From: Anthropogastromicrobium chipingensis_A
Lineage (GTDB): Bacteria > Bacillota > Clostridia > Lachnospirales > Lachnospiraceae
Direction: 5' to 3'
Length of the DNA: 64,000 bases
Assembly (NCBI GenBank): GCA_963605535.1
Contig: CAVCXB010000003.1
Coordinates: 1 to 64,000 of the forward strand
Shown: piece after piece, positions 17,099 to 25,185 of the stretch
How positions within the stretch are numbered: position 1 is the stretch's first letter
Layout of the letters: each line of letters opens with the position of its first letter
Translations under genes and position numbers: made by a program
Notes under the pieces: model-generated
What the model was told of the DNA's origin: nothing
Database searches by the model: none
The model's input: the letters and a program-made list of their open reading frames with translations, nothing else

Positions 17099-18223
17099 AT
17101 GAAATTATTCAAGATAACCATATGTGATTACAATGCCAAACAGATTGAGGAGTTCATATCCAAATACGATGAACAGACATACGATGACTTCAATAAATCA
17201 AAAGATCTGCTCAACAGATCCGATTATATCAAAGCCAATTACACGAAGAATCCGACTGACATAGATTATTGGATCAAAAACGATCAAAGCAATGAGCTGC
17301 CGGACATTCTCCTGAGCCTGAAATCAGCCAAGGTGAATAAGGAGTCCGATATCACAAAATCAGGATTCCATCCTCGCGGAAAATACAGGCATCTTGGCAT
17401 ACGTGGACAATGGGATGTGTATCAGCCATTGGATGCCTTGGCATCAATGGATCTTGGCGTCAATACAGGATGGTGCACGACCGGAAGATATGGACATTAT
17501 GGTGAAGGGTGGAATTTCAAGCCAAGCTATGATGATGCTCGCAGACACTTTAATAACTATACCTCACGATCAATAGAGTTCTATTATCTTCTGAATCCAA
17601 GCACACACTTCGGAGAATACGCTGTTGCGGTATATCCACGTACTATTAAAAAGGACATGGTTTTACATAATGTGCATATTAAAGCAGTAAACGCTGAAAT
17701 ATACAACGCTGCGGATCATTTAGATTATTCAAAATTTAAAGAAATACAGAAATGTCTGCCAGCCGATCTTTTAAAGATTGATATAGTTGAATTCAAAAAT
17801 TTAGGATACGGGCTATTCGTCGATAATGAGGGCATATGCTATAGTACAAATTCTGAATTTAAGAATAAAACAACTGAGTTGACTTATGATGAGATAAAAT
17901 GTGTTGCGGAGTACCTACTTGATGGTTCTACATCTTTACGTATTGTAAATTTACCGAATTGTATAGAGGTTCATAATCACTCTTTCAAAGGATGTACATC
18001 ATTGAAAACAATCAATTTACCGAATTGTGAAGAGGTTCATAATCACTCTTTCGAAGGATGTACATCATTGAAAACAATCAATTTACCGAATTGTGAAACG
18101 GTTTTTAATAATGCTTTCGAAGGATGCACATCATTGAATAGAGTATATCTTCCACAAAAAGTTATAACTGAAGATTTAATAGCTCAATATCCAGATATAG
18201 AATTCATTCCCACTGATAAATAA
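17099..18223 (+). CDS. Leucine-rich-repeat (BspA-like) protein
   Basis: 374 aa, AT-rich. The N-terminal 260 residues contain GWCTTGRYGHYGEGW and RSIEFYYLLNPSTHFGEYAV, a WCT...FYYLL arrangement I have seen in uncharacterised phage proteins. The C-terminus (about 275-360) holds three and a half near-identical 22-aa BspA-type leucine-rich repeats (GCTSLKTINLPNCEEVHNHS and variants). Such repeats mediate protein binding. GAGTGAT precedes the ATG, and a TATAAT occurs about 30 nt upstream. It stands alone between two terminators, which fits a cargo gene acquired separately. Confidence 0.7.
   Translation: MKLFKITICDYNAKQIEEFISKYDEQTYDDFNKSKDLLNRSDYIKANYTKNPTDIDYWIKNDQSNELPDILLSLKSAKVNKESDITKSGFHPRGKYRHLGIRGQWDVYQPLDALASMDLGVNTGWCTTGRYGHYGEGWNFKPSYDDARRHFNNYTSRSIEFYYLLNPSTHFGEYAVAVYPRTIKKDMVLHNVHIKAVNAEIYNAADHLDYSKFKEIQKCLPADLLKIDIVEFKNLGYGLFVDNEGICYSTNSEFKNKTTELTYDEIKCVAEYLLDGSTSLRIVNLPNCIEVHNHSFKGCTSLKTINLPNCEEVHNHSFEGCTSLKTINLPNCETVFNNAFEGCTSLNRVYLPQKVITEDLIAQYPDIEFIPTDK
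17926..18148 (+). repeat. 66-bp tandem repeats encoding LRR units
   Basis: About 3.4 copies of a 66-bp unit, the two central ones nearly identical at the nucleotide level. This implies recent duplication or gene conversion and possible copy-number variation. Confidence 0.85.
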
Positions 18224-18235
18224 TATAATAGACGC

Positions 18236-18268
18236 AAATAAAAAACTCCTATTAGGAGTTTTTTATTT
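18236..18268. terminator. Bidirectional terminator
   Basis: The 15-bp stem AAATAAAAAACTCCT / AGGAGTTTTTTATTT has a 3-nt loop. It serves the LRR gene on the plus strand and the gene ending at 18268 on the minus strand. Confidence 0.9.
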
Positions 18269-18576
18269 TACATTTCCGTATAGCTTGCTACGCCGTCGTG
18301 CAATGCAATCAGTATGTTCTCGTCGTTTTCGAAATCTCTGCAGAATCCGTAGTAGATCTTGTTCACAGCATCATACTGTGTGATCGTATACGTACCACGT
18401 CCAGGAAATGTGACTGCGAACGGAATCTTCGGCATGGCTTTTCTGCTATACGTATAGTATTCTTCCGGCATGATGGTTGCGCCATCGGCCCCGACGGTCT
18501 CATCACCAGCGGTTACGTGCTTCGTCAAGACCAATCCTTCCATTTCAGCAGACTTCATATTCTTCGATACTCTCAT
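18268..18576 (-). CDS. Phage protein of unknown function (102 aa)
   Basis: Not recognised. It is beta-rich with two halves: LVLTKHVTAGDETVGADGAT, and a C-terminal part YTITQYDAVNKIYYGFCRDF. AAGGAG lies 11 nt before the ATG. It is separated from the upstream gene by a terminator at 18607-18636. Confidence 0.6.
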   Translation of the reverse strand: MRVSKNMKSAEMEGLVLTKHVTAGDETVGADGATIMPEEYYTYSRKAMPKIPFAVTFPGRGTYTITQYDAVNKIYYGFCRDFENDENILIALHDGVASYTEM

Positions 18577-18606
18577 TGTGTTGATTCTCCTTACACTTTA
18601 ATTATA

Positions 18607-18636
18607 CAAAAAAAACTCCCATCAGGAGTTTTTTGT
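18607..18636 (-). terminator. Terminator of the ThyX-like gene
   Basis: AAAAAACTCC / GGAGTTTTTT with a 5-nt loop. It overlaps the last codons of the gene ending at 18622. Confidence 0.8.
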
Positions 18637-19590
18637 GGTAATTCCAGTCAATTGGCTGAATAGTGGCAAACCGCAGCACCACTCAATGAATGCCTTCCAT
18701 TCGACAAGACGATGCCCTTTGCGTTGCTTGCACATAGTCTTGAGCTGGCGATAGTTCGTAACCATCGTGGCGGATAGGCAGAATCCACAAGGCAATGAAG
18801 CAATAATCTGATGCCAAAGCACATCATCTTTTGAGCAGTCTTCCTTAGTCGCATTGAATTCATCAATCATAGACTGAACAATCTTGATGATTTCAGGGTT
18901 CGTGTCAGGAACACATCTATCTTCTACTTTGAACTTAGTTACGCAGTGCATCGTGCTTTGACTAGATACAAATTCAAACCAATGGTATCTCTGTGCCTGC
19001 TTCCACCAATAGAGGGGTGCGGTGAAATCGGCAATGACAGTGATTCCATTTAAGAAAGCGTCATGGCCAGATCCTGTTTCAACCGATCCTAACCTCTCGC
19101 ATCTATTCAAATCTTTTTCATTAAGTTCTTCTTCATCACGGATCTCAGTTCTGAATGAGTTGCCACTTGCAACAATAGACTTGTCAAGTCCTGAGACTTT
19201 GGCGTTTTCGATTTTGAAACACATATGTCCATTCAAAGATTTATCTACAAGAATACGATACTGTCTGATGACTGATTTTATGTCATTAAGGACATTTTCA
19301 TACGTATACTTTGTTCCATTCGGATGGAGATCACTGTAATCACCATTGTGCATATAATCCCATCCGATCCACTGATAGCCATCTTTATCGTGTTCGTCAT
19401 TCATTGGAATACATGTGATACCACCGTGAACTTGGATTTCACGTTCCAGTATTTCCGCACTAACCTTTAACGTCTGCTCACCGATATACGCGGTCGGATA
19501 ATTGCCATCGTTGATGAAGATTTGCCAGGCCATCCCATCAAATTCGCCACTATATATATGTCCAACCTTATTGTCATACAAATCAATCAT
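18622..19590 (-). CDS. Two-domain phage protein with ThyX-like C-terminal half
   Basis: 322 aa from the ATG at 19590, which has a perfect GAGGAGGG site; the nine codons before it are not used. The N-terminal ~110 aa hold VHGGITCIPM ... WIGWDYMHNGDY, the HGG-T / W-G-D-H-D signature of a widespread uncharacterised phage domain. The C-terminal half reads ITVIADFTAPLYWWKQAQRY ... STMHCVTKF ... SATMVTNYRQLKTMCKQRKG H...EW. That order is typical of phage proteins related to flavin-dependent thymidylate synthase, but the canonical RHRxxS motif is not obvious, so activity is uncertain. With FolD in the same region it may belong to a dTMP/one-carbon function. Confidence 0.5.
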   Translation of the reverse strand: MIDLYDNKVGHIYSGEFDGMAWQIFINDGNYPTAYIGEQTLKVSAEILEREIQVHGGITCIPMNDEHDKDGYQWIGWDYMHNGDYSDLHPNGTKYTYENVLNDIKSVIRQYRILVDKSLNGHMCFKIENAKVSGLDKSIVASGNSFRTEIRDEEELNEKDLNRCERLGSVETGSGHDAFLNGITVIADFTAPLYWWKQAQRYHWFEFVSSQSTMHCVTKFKVEDRCVPDTNPEIIKIVQSMIDEFNATKEDCSKDDVLWHQIIASLPCGFCLSATMVTNYRQLKTMCKQRKGHRLVEWKAFIEWCCGLPLFSQLTGITTKNS

Positions 19591-19933
19591 AATATTCACC
19601 CTCCTCATCTGGTGCATCTAAATCTATGCCTGAAGCTTCCATATAGGCCATTGCAACGATAATATTGATAGTCAATTCAAGTTTCTTTCTGACTTTCTTA
19701 ATCGACATATTAATCGGGAGATATCCACCAATCCATTCAACATCGGAATCCAATCCGTATATATTCGGATAATTTCTCTGTATATGAAAATCGATATTGA
19801 TAGGAACATATCGATCGATTGTCCTGATATCTGATGATAGACTGCACCGGTCACCGACAAAACCGATTATAGTATGGTCATCCTTATAGATTGCATATTC
19901 CCAGCCTTTATATCGTCCTTGTTCAACAATCAT
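19583..19933 (-). CDS. Paralogue of the HGG-T domain (116 aa)
   Basis: I start it at the ATG at 19933 (MIVEQGRYKGWEYAIY), with AAGGGGG upstream. GWEYAIYKDDHTIIGFVGDR and DVEWIGGYLP match in order the GMAWQIFINDG ... YQWIGWDYMH part of the next gene. The two therefore look like tandem copies of one domain, here without the HGG motif. It overlaps its neighbours by 8 and 11 bp. Function unknown. Confidence 0.6.
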   Translation of the reverse strand: MIVEQGRYKGWEYAIYKDDHTIIGFVGDRCSLSSDIRTIDRYVPINIDFHIQRNYPNIYGLDSDVEWIGGYLPINMSIKKVRKKLELTINIIVAMAYMEASGIDLDAPDEEGEYYD

Positions 19934-20243
19934 CAGAATATTCCCCCTTCTTATCCCAAAAAACGAACTGATACTGATTTCCAACATCCTTCATCTTCCC
20001 GAATTTATCATAGACGTGGATGGCGCGATCATTATCCTTATCAACGAAGCAGTAGACCAAATCATACTGTTCCTTCAACTGATCGATAAGCTTCTTTAAG
20101 GCTTTTGTGCCATAACCTTTATTTTGATACTTGGGATAAATCTCATAATCACACAATCCTATTGCGTTGATGTCATCGTAGATTTCGCCTTTGATTTCAC
20201 CAATCACATTGCCATAGGATGTAATCTTAAAGCTTTTTGTCAT
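19923..20243 (-). CDS. GNAT-family N-acetyltransferase
   Basis: 106 aa, a minimal GNAT. Motif A for acetyl-CoA is YQNKGYGTKALKKLI (about 58-72), preceded by the usual strand LCDYEIYPK. It is followed by a strand with VYCFVDKDNDRAIHVYDKFG, where the Asn-x-A-x-x-Y pattern of motif B is visible. The substrate is unknown. Phage GNATs may modify host proteins, tRNA or small toxins. GAGGTAAC precedes the ATG. Confidence 0.85.
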   Translation of the reverse strand: MTKSFKITSYGNVIGEIKGEIYDDINAIGLCDYEIYPKYQNKGYGTKALKKLIDQLKEQYDLVYCFVDKDNDRAIHVYDKFGKMKDVGNQYQFVFWDKKGEYSDDC

Positions 20244-20253
20244 TTATGTTACC

Positions 20254-20781
20254 TCATGAATTCAAATCTTCAGCCGTGGATTTCACGTACGTATACACAA
20301 TTATCGGCTTGCCTAAATGGCGATGTACCAATCTGCAATAATCACGAATCATCTGTTCAGCTTTATCCATATCATCAGAATACGTCTTAATGTTGAAGCG
20401 CATTCCGTGAATCTTTCTTCCGAATCGTACAACGGAGATATAGCTTGTTTCACCCATGCGATCAAGATTTCCGACGCAGTCACACATGTGATTATTTTCT
20501 TCAAATAATGTCAGTGTAATATCCTCATCATCAATATTAATACTCTGTTTCGTAATCTTTATGATAATGATACTATTTGGCCCAAACAATTCAGTGTATA
20601 TATCATATACTGAATTCCTTGCCTCCAATTCATTTTCCGCATAGATCTTCACATTATCCGGAATCTCAAACGGATCATCTTTGAAAAGAATTGTGACTAT
20701 GTAATACGTATTGTATGGAAGTCTGAAATTGCGATCCTTAGTCATCCTCCATCCGCCTTCAATCTTATATATCGTAACCAT
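20254..20781 (-). CDS. Phage protein of unknown function (175 aa)
   Basis: Not recognised. Start chosen at 20781 (MVTIYKIEGGWRM), with AAAGGTG upstream and a near-overlap with the stop of the previous gene. It is alternating beta and helix with many Ile/Asp residues; a middle segment ITKQSINIDDEDITLTLF suggests a beta sheet. The C-terminal helix is KAEQMIRDYCRLVHRHLG. Confidence 0.6.
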   Translation of the reverse strand: MVTIYKIEGGWRMTKDRNFRLPYNTYYIVTILFKDDPFEIPDNVKIYAENELEARNSVYDIYTELFGPNSIIIIKITKQSINIDDEDITLTLFEENNHMCDCVGNLDRMGETSYISVVRFGRKIHGMRFNIKTYSDDMDKAEQMIRDYCRLVHRHLGKPIIVYTYVKSTAEDLNS

Positions 20782-20782
20782 A

Positions 20783-20974
20783 TCAGTTAAGCACCTTTCC
20801 CAGCAATTCTGCTTCATAGATTGGAATATACATTTCAATCTCAATCTCTTCTTCACCATCCATAAGTTTGCATATCGCCTGACCTGAATATTCCGGGTTT
20901 TCTCTCCAACTGATGCTAACCCATTTCCTTAGAATCTCGATTGCTTCCAATCTCTTATCTACGCTTTGTTCCAT
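20783..20974 (-). CDS. Small acidic phage protein (63 aa)
   Basis: Not recognised. Helical N-terminus (DKRLEAIEILRKWVSISW) and an acidic strand (GEEEIEIEMYIPIYEAEL). It is packed 1-4 bp from both neighbours. Confidence 0.55.
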   Translation of the reverse strand: MEQSVDKRLEAIEILRKWVSISWRENPEYSGQAICKLMDGEEEIEIEMYIPIYEAELLGKVLN

Positions 20975-20978
20975 AGCA

Positions 20979-21257
20979 TCAATCCTCCAAATCTAAGTCT
21001 TCCAACAGCTTATTTTTTATTTTGAACGTAATCATATCAACAAGTTTCTTCAAAGCGGATTCCAACCTCTCAACATTATCCAAATCGAATTCATCATAGA
21101 TGATGTAATCAGAGAACGAACCGTCGCCATATTGGCTGAATTGCATCCATAGTTCATTTTCACCCTTCGAATACTGAATGTTGATTTCATAATGAAGGCC
21201 AGATATTTGATACGTATAACCACCCTTAAGAGTATCTATAAGCTTCTTTTTGTCCAT
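20979..21257 (-). CDS. Phage protein of unknown function (92 aa)
   Basis: Not recognised. Start at ATG 21257 (MDKKKLIDTLKGGYTYQISG), 8 nt after GGGAGG; the earlier GTG sits inside that site. A beta-rich centre is followed by a long C-terminal helix (VERLESALKKLVDMITFKIK). Confidence 0.6.
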   Translation of the reverse strand: MDKKKLIDTLKGGYTYQISGLHYEINIQYSKGENELWMQFSQYGDGSFSDYIIYDEFDLDNVERLESALKKLVDMITFKIKNKLLEDLDLED

Positions 21258-21272
21258 TTGCAACACCTCCCA

Positions 21273-21446
21273 TCAATTATCCTGCGTAGGAATGATTCCT
21301 TTTTCTGTGACGCTATATCTTTTCGTCCACTCAAAGAATTCTTCCTTTGTTGGCACTCGATATGTGTCTGGCAAAGTCGTCACATCACCATCTTTTTCGC
21401 AGGCTTTTACAATCTCATCGATTTTCTCACAGAGTTCATCTTTCAT
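21273..21446 (-). CDS. Short phage protein (57 aa)
   Basis: A small frame beginning MKDELCEKIDEIVKACEKDG and ending GIIPTQDN. It has AAAGGA 11 nt upstream and fills the gap between two genes in the same direction. Composition matches its neighbours. A Cys pair (positions 6 and 16) is present. Function unknown. Confidence 0.55.
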   Translation of the reverse strand: MKDELCEKIDEIVKACEKDGDVTTLPDTYRVPTKEEFFEWTKRYSVTEKGIIPTQDN

Positions 21447-21470
21447 CTTATTTATTATCCTTTCAATATT

Positions 21471-21671
21471 TCAACCCATATACTCTTCATAAGGATTGTC
21501 AGTTGAATCATCCGCATCAAACGGATAGTATTCAAGCTTCACTTCCCTACCATCCTGATCGACAAAACCATTCTTTCTGGAATCGTAGCAGATAAATCCG
21601 TTTTTGCTCCACGTTTTTCTACGTACTTTCTTTCCATCGAATATCGCCTTAATCATCTGATCCCTGTTCAT
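21471..21671 (-). CDS. Tad2/DUF2829-like small protein (66 aa)
   Basis: The N-terminus MIKAIFDGKKVRRKTWSKNG matches the A-L-x-x-G-K-x-V-x-R-x-x-W pattern of DUF2829 proteins. That family includes Tad2, a phage sponge that sequesters the Thoeris signal. The rest (FVDQDGREVKLEYYPFDADD) is shorter than usual for Tad2. The gene at 23626-24075 starts with the same motif. The family link is visible; an anti-defence role is only a possibility. Confidence 0.45.
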   Translation of the reverse strand: MNRDQMIKAIFDGKKVRRKTWSKNGFICYDSRKNGFVDQDGREVKLEYYPFDADDSTDNPYEEYMG

Positions 21672-22285
21672 AGCAGCACCACCTTAACCATCTTATTATT
21701 GTATGGATGGATTTCTATTTCTCTGTCGAGCAATTCTTTCGGTACGTATTCAAGATAATTCTCGGCATCATAGAATTGAAAGTTTCCACCTTCAATTTCT
21801 ATCATGAAGTCGCCTTTCAAGAAATACTGAAGAGTCTTGATGGTGATTCTCGGCTTTGTGATCATAGTCGGATCACATGGTGCACATACGTATGGTGATG
21901 TATTACCTCCCGCATATCCGATGGTAACATTGCCTTCATCAGCGGGCACACCTTTGGAATTGACGATGGTATTTCCTCCTGGACAGTCATATTCGGATGA
22001 AAATGCACATTTGGCAATGTCACTCTTTATAGAATCGTAGTCATAAGTATCAGGGCTTTTGACGTATGGATATATCTGTTTAATCCAAATAATGCCATTT
22101 TGCGTACAGATGTCAAATTTCGCATCACAATCAAGACATGCACAATGCATTACATGTATGTTTATGTCATCATTGACTATCTGACCATTTTTGACAATAG
22201 GAATCGTATTGACTAAAGTGGTATCCAAATGTTCGATGGCGTAATTCATTGATCCGCATACGGGACATTTTAATTCTTCACCCAT
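21668..22285 (-). CDS. Zinc-ribbon-like phage protein (205 aa)
   Basis: The N-terminal part has CPVCGSMNY and, after about 45 residues, CACLDCDAKFDIC, so a four-Cys zinc ribbon is likely. The middle has more Cys (KCAFSSEYDCPGG, VCAPCD). The C-terminal 60 residues are beta-rich. It overlaps the next gene by 4 bp. The role is unknown; nucleic-acid or protein binding is likely from the ribbon. Confidence 0.55.
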   Translation of the reverse strand: MGEELKCPVCGSMNYAIEHLDTTLVNTIPIVKNGQIVNDDINIHVMHCACLDCDAKFDICTQNGIIWIKQIYPYVKSPDTYDYDSIKSDIAKCAFSSEYDCPGGNTIVNSKGVPADEGNVTIGYAGGNTSPYVCAPCDPTMITKPRITIKTLQYFLKGDFMIEIEGGNFQFYDAENYLEYVPKELLDREIEIHPYNNKMVKVVLL

Positions 22286-22297
22286 GGAATCCCTCCT

Positions 22298-22675
22298 TTA
22301 CAATGTTATGCTCGGATATATTGTCGTATCTCTCGGAGCCTTCTCAACATCAACGACTTCAATTTTGAGACCCTCACATATGTTTTGCAGAACCTTTTTT
22401 GCGTCTTCCTCATCCTTTGCGAATACGCTTCGCCAGAACTTACTGGTGCTGCGCTTACCATCGCTATGAATATAATAATAGTTGAGATTATAGTAATTCA
22501 GTCCGCTCAGTTTCGCCATGCGCCATTCAATCATTGCCGCAAGGAAGTCATCAACGGAATCCTCATCGGAATCAATATGATATCCATCAGATGTTGTCCA
22601 ATAGCTTTTAGACGTCTGTTCGATATCCTTGAGGAATTCTTCCGCATCTCCGATTTCATATCCAAAGAACTTCAT
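22298..22675 (-). CDS. Phage protein of unknown function (125 aa)
   Basis: Not recognised. It has an aromatic stretch (LNYYNLNYYYIHSDGKRSTS) and a C-terminal helix-strand unit (DEEDAKKVLQNICEGLKIEV). It is soluble. GGAGG lies upstream. Confidence 0.58.
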   Translation of the reverse strand: MKFFGYEIGDAEEFLKDIEQTSKSYWTTSDGYHIDSDEDSVDDFLAAMIEWRMAKLSGLNYYNLNYYYIHSDGKRSTSKFWRSVFAKDEEDAKKVLQNICEGLKIEVVDVEKAPRDTTIYPSITL

Positions 22676-22687
22676 TTCCGATTCCTC

Positions 22688-23014
22688 CTAATTATGCCTG
22701 AATGGGCATTCTCCGGTGATCAGCGCTGTGCCTACAGTGGACATAAGAACGGTCGTCTTCTCTGAATACATCTCATTGTTTGTGATAGTGCCGTCTTCAT
22801 TATAGTGATAATGATCCGGCGTATGCACGCCTTTGATTGTGACTTGAATCTGCTCGCCTTCATAATCAGTCCAGCTATCAATCACGTAGCACGTATTTGT
22901 CGCAAACACATGAAGATACTTATACGTATACGTTGTGTCCCATATCTGCTTATTTCCGCATGATGAGAGAACCATAGGCAATGCAATTGCCAAAAGCTTC
23001 CATTTCTTCATCAA
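22688..23014 (-). CDS. Phage-encoded lipoprotein
   Basis: 108 aa with a clear type II signal: MMKKWKLLAIALPMVLSSCG, where LSSC is the lipobox and Cys-19 the lipidation site. The mature part (NKQIWDTTYTYKYLHVF, then DSWTDYEGEQIQVTIKG) matches small lipoproteins carried by many gut phages. It should be anchored outside the membrane of the infected cell. Phage lipoproteins often block superinfection (Llp of T5, Ltp of TP-J34), which is the most likely role here. The gene overlaps the next one, which encodes a membrane protein. Confidence 0.75.
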   Translation of the reverse strand: MMKKWKLLAIALPMVLSSCGNKQIWDTTYTYKYLHVFATNTCYVIDSWTDYEGEQIQVTIKGVHTPDHYHYNEDGTITNNEMYSEKTTVLMSTVGTALITGECPFRHN

Positions 23015-23217
23015 CTTTTTCCTCCAATGAATATTTCAATAAGCAATACAATAAGGTAGAGCATCATCCAGAACCCGGCGCTGATCCATAACGGGGACAA
23101 CACCCACACCCACGACCAGTCGATCACTTTGCAAAGCTTAAGGATGATGAACACGGTGCCGATGACCACACCCAACGACACTCCGCCTTCGCTCACATAC
23201 GATCTGTCCTTATACAT
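23011..23217 (-). CDS. Small two-helix membrane protein (68 aa)
   Basis: Two membrane segments: VSLGVVIGTVFIILKLCKVI (about 13-32) and LWISAGFWMMLYLIVLLIEI (about 43-62). They are joined by DWSWVWVLSP, a motif typical of a small phage membrane family. It is coupled to the lipoprotein gene by a 4-bp overlap, so the two may act together at the cell surface. Confidence 0.7.
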   Translation of the reverse strand: MYKDRSYVSEGGVSLGVVIGTVFIILKLCKVIDWSWVWVLSPLWISAGFWMMLYLIVLLIEIFIGGKS

Positions 23218-23227
23218 ACCATTCAGC

Positions 23228-23629
23228 CTAATTCCGTTCCTTGCTTATGACAATGCCGAACATATTGAAATGCCTGGTATAGCCTCTGGTCGAAACGCGC
23301 TTCTTCGTCTTCTTCATTTCTGTCGACAGCGTCCTCAAGTCATCGATGCATGGATCCCACTGCGTCGGATTCTTCGGGTCGTAATAGCTATTCTCAAGAT
23401 AGATTGACTGCGTCGCCAGAGGTATCACGGCTTCATCAAGAAAGCGTATTGTATCCCAATTGACGGTATCAAGGATGCCTACGGCAAACTCATCTATCTG
23501 TGTGATGCAGACCTTCATTACGCGAATGGCGTCTTTATCGCATGTCTTATCCCGTTCGTACTGACGGATAATCTTATCCCACGTAGGAACAAGATGCCTG
23601 GCTATCAGCTCGATTGTCTTATCCATCAT
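23228..23629 (-). CDS. Phage protein of unknown function (133 aa)
   Basis: Not recognised. The first 90 residues are helical (IELIARHLVPTWDKIIRQYE) and the C-terminus is basic (STEMKKTKKRVSTRGYTRHF). It overlaps the next gene by 4 bp. Confidence 0.58.
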   Translation of the reverse strand: MMDKTIELIARHLVPTWDKIIRQYERDKTCDKDAIRVMKVCITQIDEFAVGILDTVNWDTIRFLDEAVIPLATQSIYLENSYYDPKNPTQWDPCIDDLRTLSTEMKKTKKRVSTRGYTRHFNMFGIVISKERN

Positions 23630-24075
23630 ATGAGGCCAAGCTCCTCCTGACTATACGGACGCCCAAGTTCCATTCCTTCATACATTGAATCTTTCTTGAA
23701 TGATGGGAAGTTCGTCTCACGATACACGAGATCCGGCTTTTTATTCCCACCTTTGTTGACGGCGGTAAGAATTGAGATGTACTCCTTATTCTCGCCATCA
23801 GGGCGCTTCGTGACAGTCACGATGTCATTCATGAACGATTTCGTGACATTGGTGAGCCACTCATGCTCCTTATCGTTCAAAATTGGTTCGTCATACAGTA
23901 CGTAGTCATCCTCTGTCGGATCATCGCCTTCGATGAGCCCGATGTAATTCGGAGATCTCTTTATGCTGACAAGACCATATTCATGTTCAATCTCAGCAAA
24001 ACATCTCTTCGGCCAGCACTTTCTTCTGATTCTTTTTCCGTCATAGAGTGCTTCAACTGCTTCCTTCAAATTCAT
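23626..24075 (-). CDS. Tad2/DUF2829-like protein with C-terminal extension (149 aa)
   Basis: Start at ATG 24075 (MNLKEAVEALYDGKRIRRKC), which has AGGAGG 8 nt upstream; the 17 codons before it belong to the end of folD. The first 25 residues carry the same EAL..GK.(I/V)RRK.W signature as the 66-aa gene at 21471. The rest (DPTEDDYVLYDEPILNDKEH onwards) is unlike Tad2. It may be an unrelated protein sharing a start motif. Confidence 0.5.
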   Translation of the reverse strand: MNLKEAVEALYDGKRIRRKCWPKRCFAEIEHEYGLVSIKRSPNYIGLIEGDDPTEDDYVLYDEPILNDKEHEWLTNVTKSFMNDIVTVTKRPDGENKEYISILTAVNKGGNKKPDLVYRETNFPSFKKDSMYEGMELGRPYSQEELGLI

Positions 24076-25130
24076 TTTCTTTCCTCCTTCAGCCACTCGG
24101 CAAGCCTTGCCGGTGCGCTTATGCATGAATCCGTAACTTCATTCAGTGTTGGTGAATATTCCGGAGCGATGGGTTTCGGCTCGGCAATATCCGATCCTTT
24201 CGCAAATACGTACTGGACACTGTGCTTCTGATATATCCAATTCACGAAATCCTGGTCGCTCATTTGATTTATCCACTTCTTGTTTGTCATCCTATCATGT
24301 GATTTCACACTGTTATCAAGCATATATAGATTGACGACGTTCTTCAGCAGCCTCAGCCTCGTGAGCAATCCCACGCCTCCGGGAACCGGACTCTGATAAG
24401 CAACGGGAAGGCCTTTCTCACAGTCTCCGATAAGTTTGCCATTGCCATCGAAATTGATTCCCACATCGAACATGACCGTACTGTCTTTCGCTCTGTCGGT
24501 GAAGTCACTCTTCTTTATCAATCCAGGAACGCCGGCTGCGCATATGATCAAGTCTGCGTTCTGTATTGCACGTATGCGGTTCTCATCGCTTGTCTTCGAG
24601 TGCATCACAGTCACATTGCAGTTCCGTTCAATGAGTGCCTTTGCCATCGGCTTTCCGACGATGTCGCTTCGGCCGATGATGAGAGCGTTCTTGTTGCAGA
24701 AGCCATATTGATTCTCGTTCAGGTAGTCGATGATTCCATACGGCGTGGCTGGATTGACGAATGGTGTGTTTGTGAATCCATCGGCATCCTTCGCCGGAAG
24801 GATATGTGCGTTGATCATATATGGATTGATATGATGCGGAAGAGGCATCTGTACGATATACGCGTCAACATTGTCGTCTTTGTTGAGAAGATACATACTG
24901 TTCAGAAGATCCTCATCGCATGCGGTATCATCAAGCTCTTCCATCATCGTCTCTATTCCGACTTCACTGCAGTCTTTTATCTTATTGCGTACGTATCGAT
25001 TGCTCGCCTCATTATTGCCAACCTTGAGTATGGCCAATGTCGGATGACGTCCTTTCACAATGGCAGACCTATCGATTGCCGTCTTCACTTTCTCTTTCTC
25101 TGATTTGACATATTCTTTTATATCAACCAT
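24072..25130 (-). CDS. folD: FolD-like methylene-tetrahydrofolate dehydrogenase / cyclohydrolase
   Basis: 352 aa. It interconverts 5,10-methylene-, methenyl- and 10-formyl-tetrahydrofolate. Family motifs are all present: ASNRYVRNK with the catalytic Tyr-46 and Lys-50, VQMPLPHH (about 93-100), LPAKDADGFT (the PxKDVDGF motif, 111-120), the NAD(P) site IIGRSDIVGKP (151-161) and SPVPGGVGLLTR (247-258). About 80 residues after 270 are an extension not found in ordinary FolD (about 280-290 aa); their role is unknown. In a phage it could raise methylene-THF for dTMP or hydroxymethylated bases. It is the first gene of its operon, with a near-consensus promoter at 25157-25185. Confidence 0.92.
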   Translation of the reverse strand: MVDIKEYVKSEKEKVKTAIDRSAIVKGRHPTLAILKVGNNEASNRYVRNKIKDCSEVGIETMMEELDDTACDEDLLNSMYLLNKDDNVDAYIVQMPLPHHINPYMINAHILPAKDADGFTNTPFVNPATPYGIIDYLNENQYGFCNKNALIIGRSDIVGKPMAKALIERNCNVTVMHSKTSDENRIRAIQNADLIICAAGVPGLIKKSDFTDRAKDSTVMFDVGINFDGNGKLIGDCEKGLPVAYQSPVPGGVGLLTRLRLLKNVVNLYMLDNSVKSHDRMTNKKWINQMSDQDFVNWIYQKHSVQYVFAKGSDIAEPKPIAPEYSPTLNEVTDSCISAPARLAEWLKEERK

Positions 25131-25156
25131 AGGCTTTCCTCCATATGATGACTATG

Positions 25157-25185
25157 ATTATAAAGAATGAATTTCCAAATGTCAA
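25157..25185 (-). promoter_or_regulatory. Promoter of the folD operon
   Basis: Minus strand: TTGACA (25185-25180), 17-bp spacer starting TTTGG, TATAAT (25162-25157). Both boxes match consensus fully. Confidence 0.92.
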
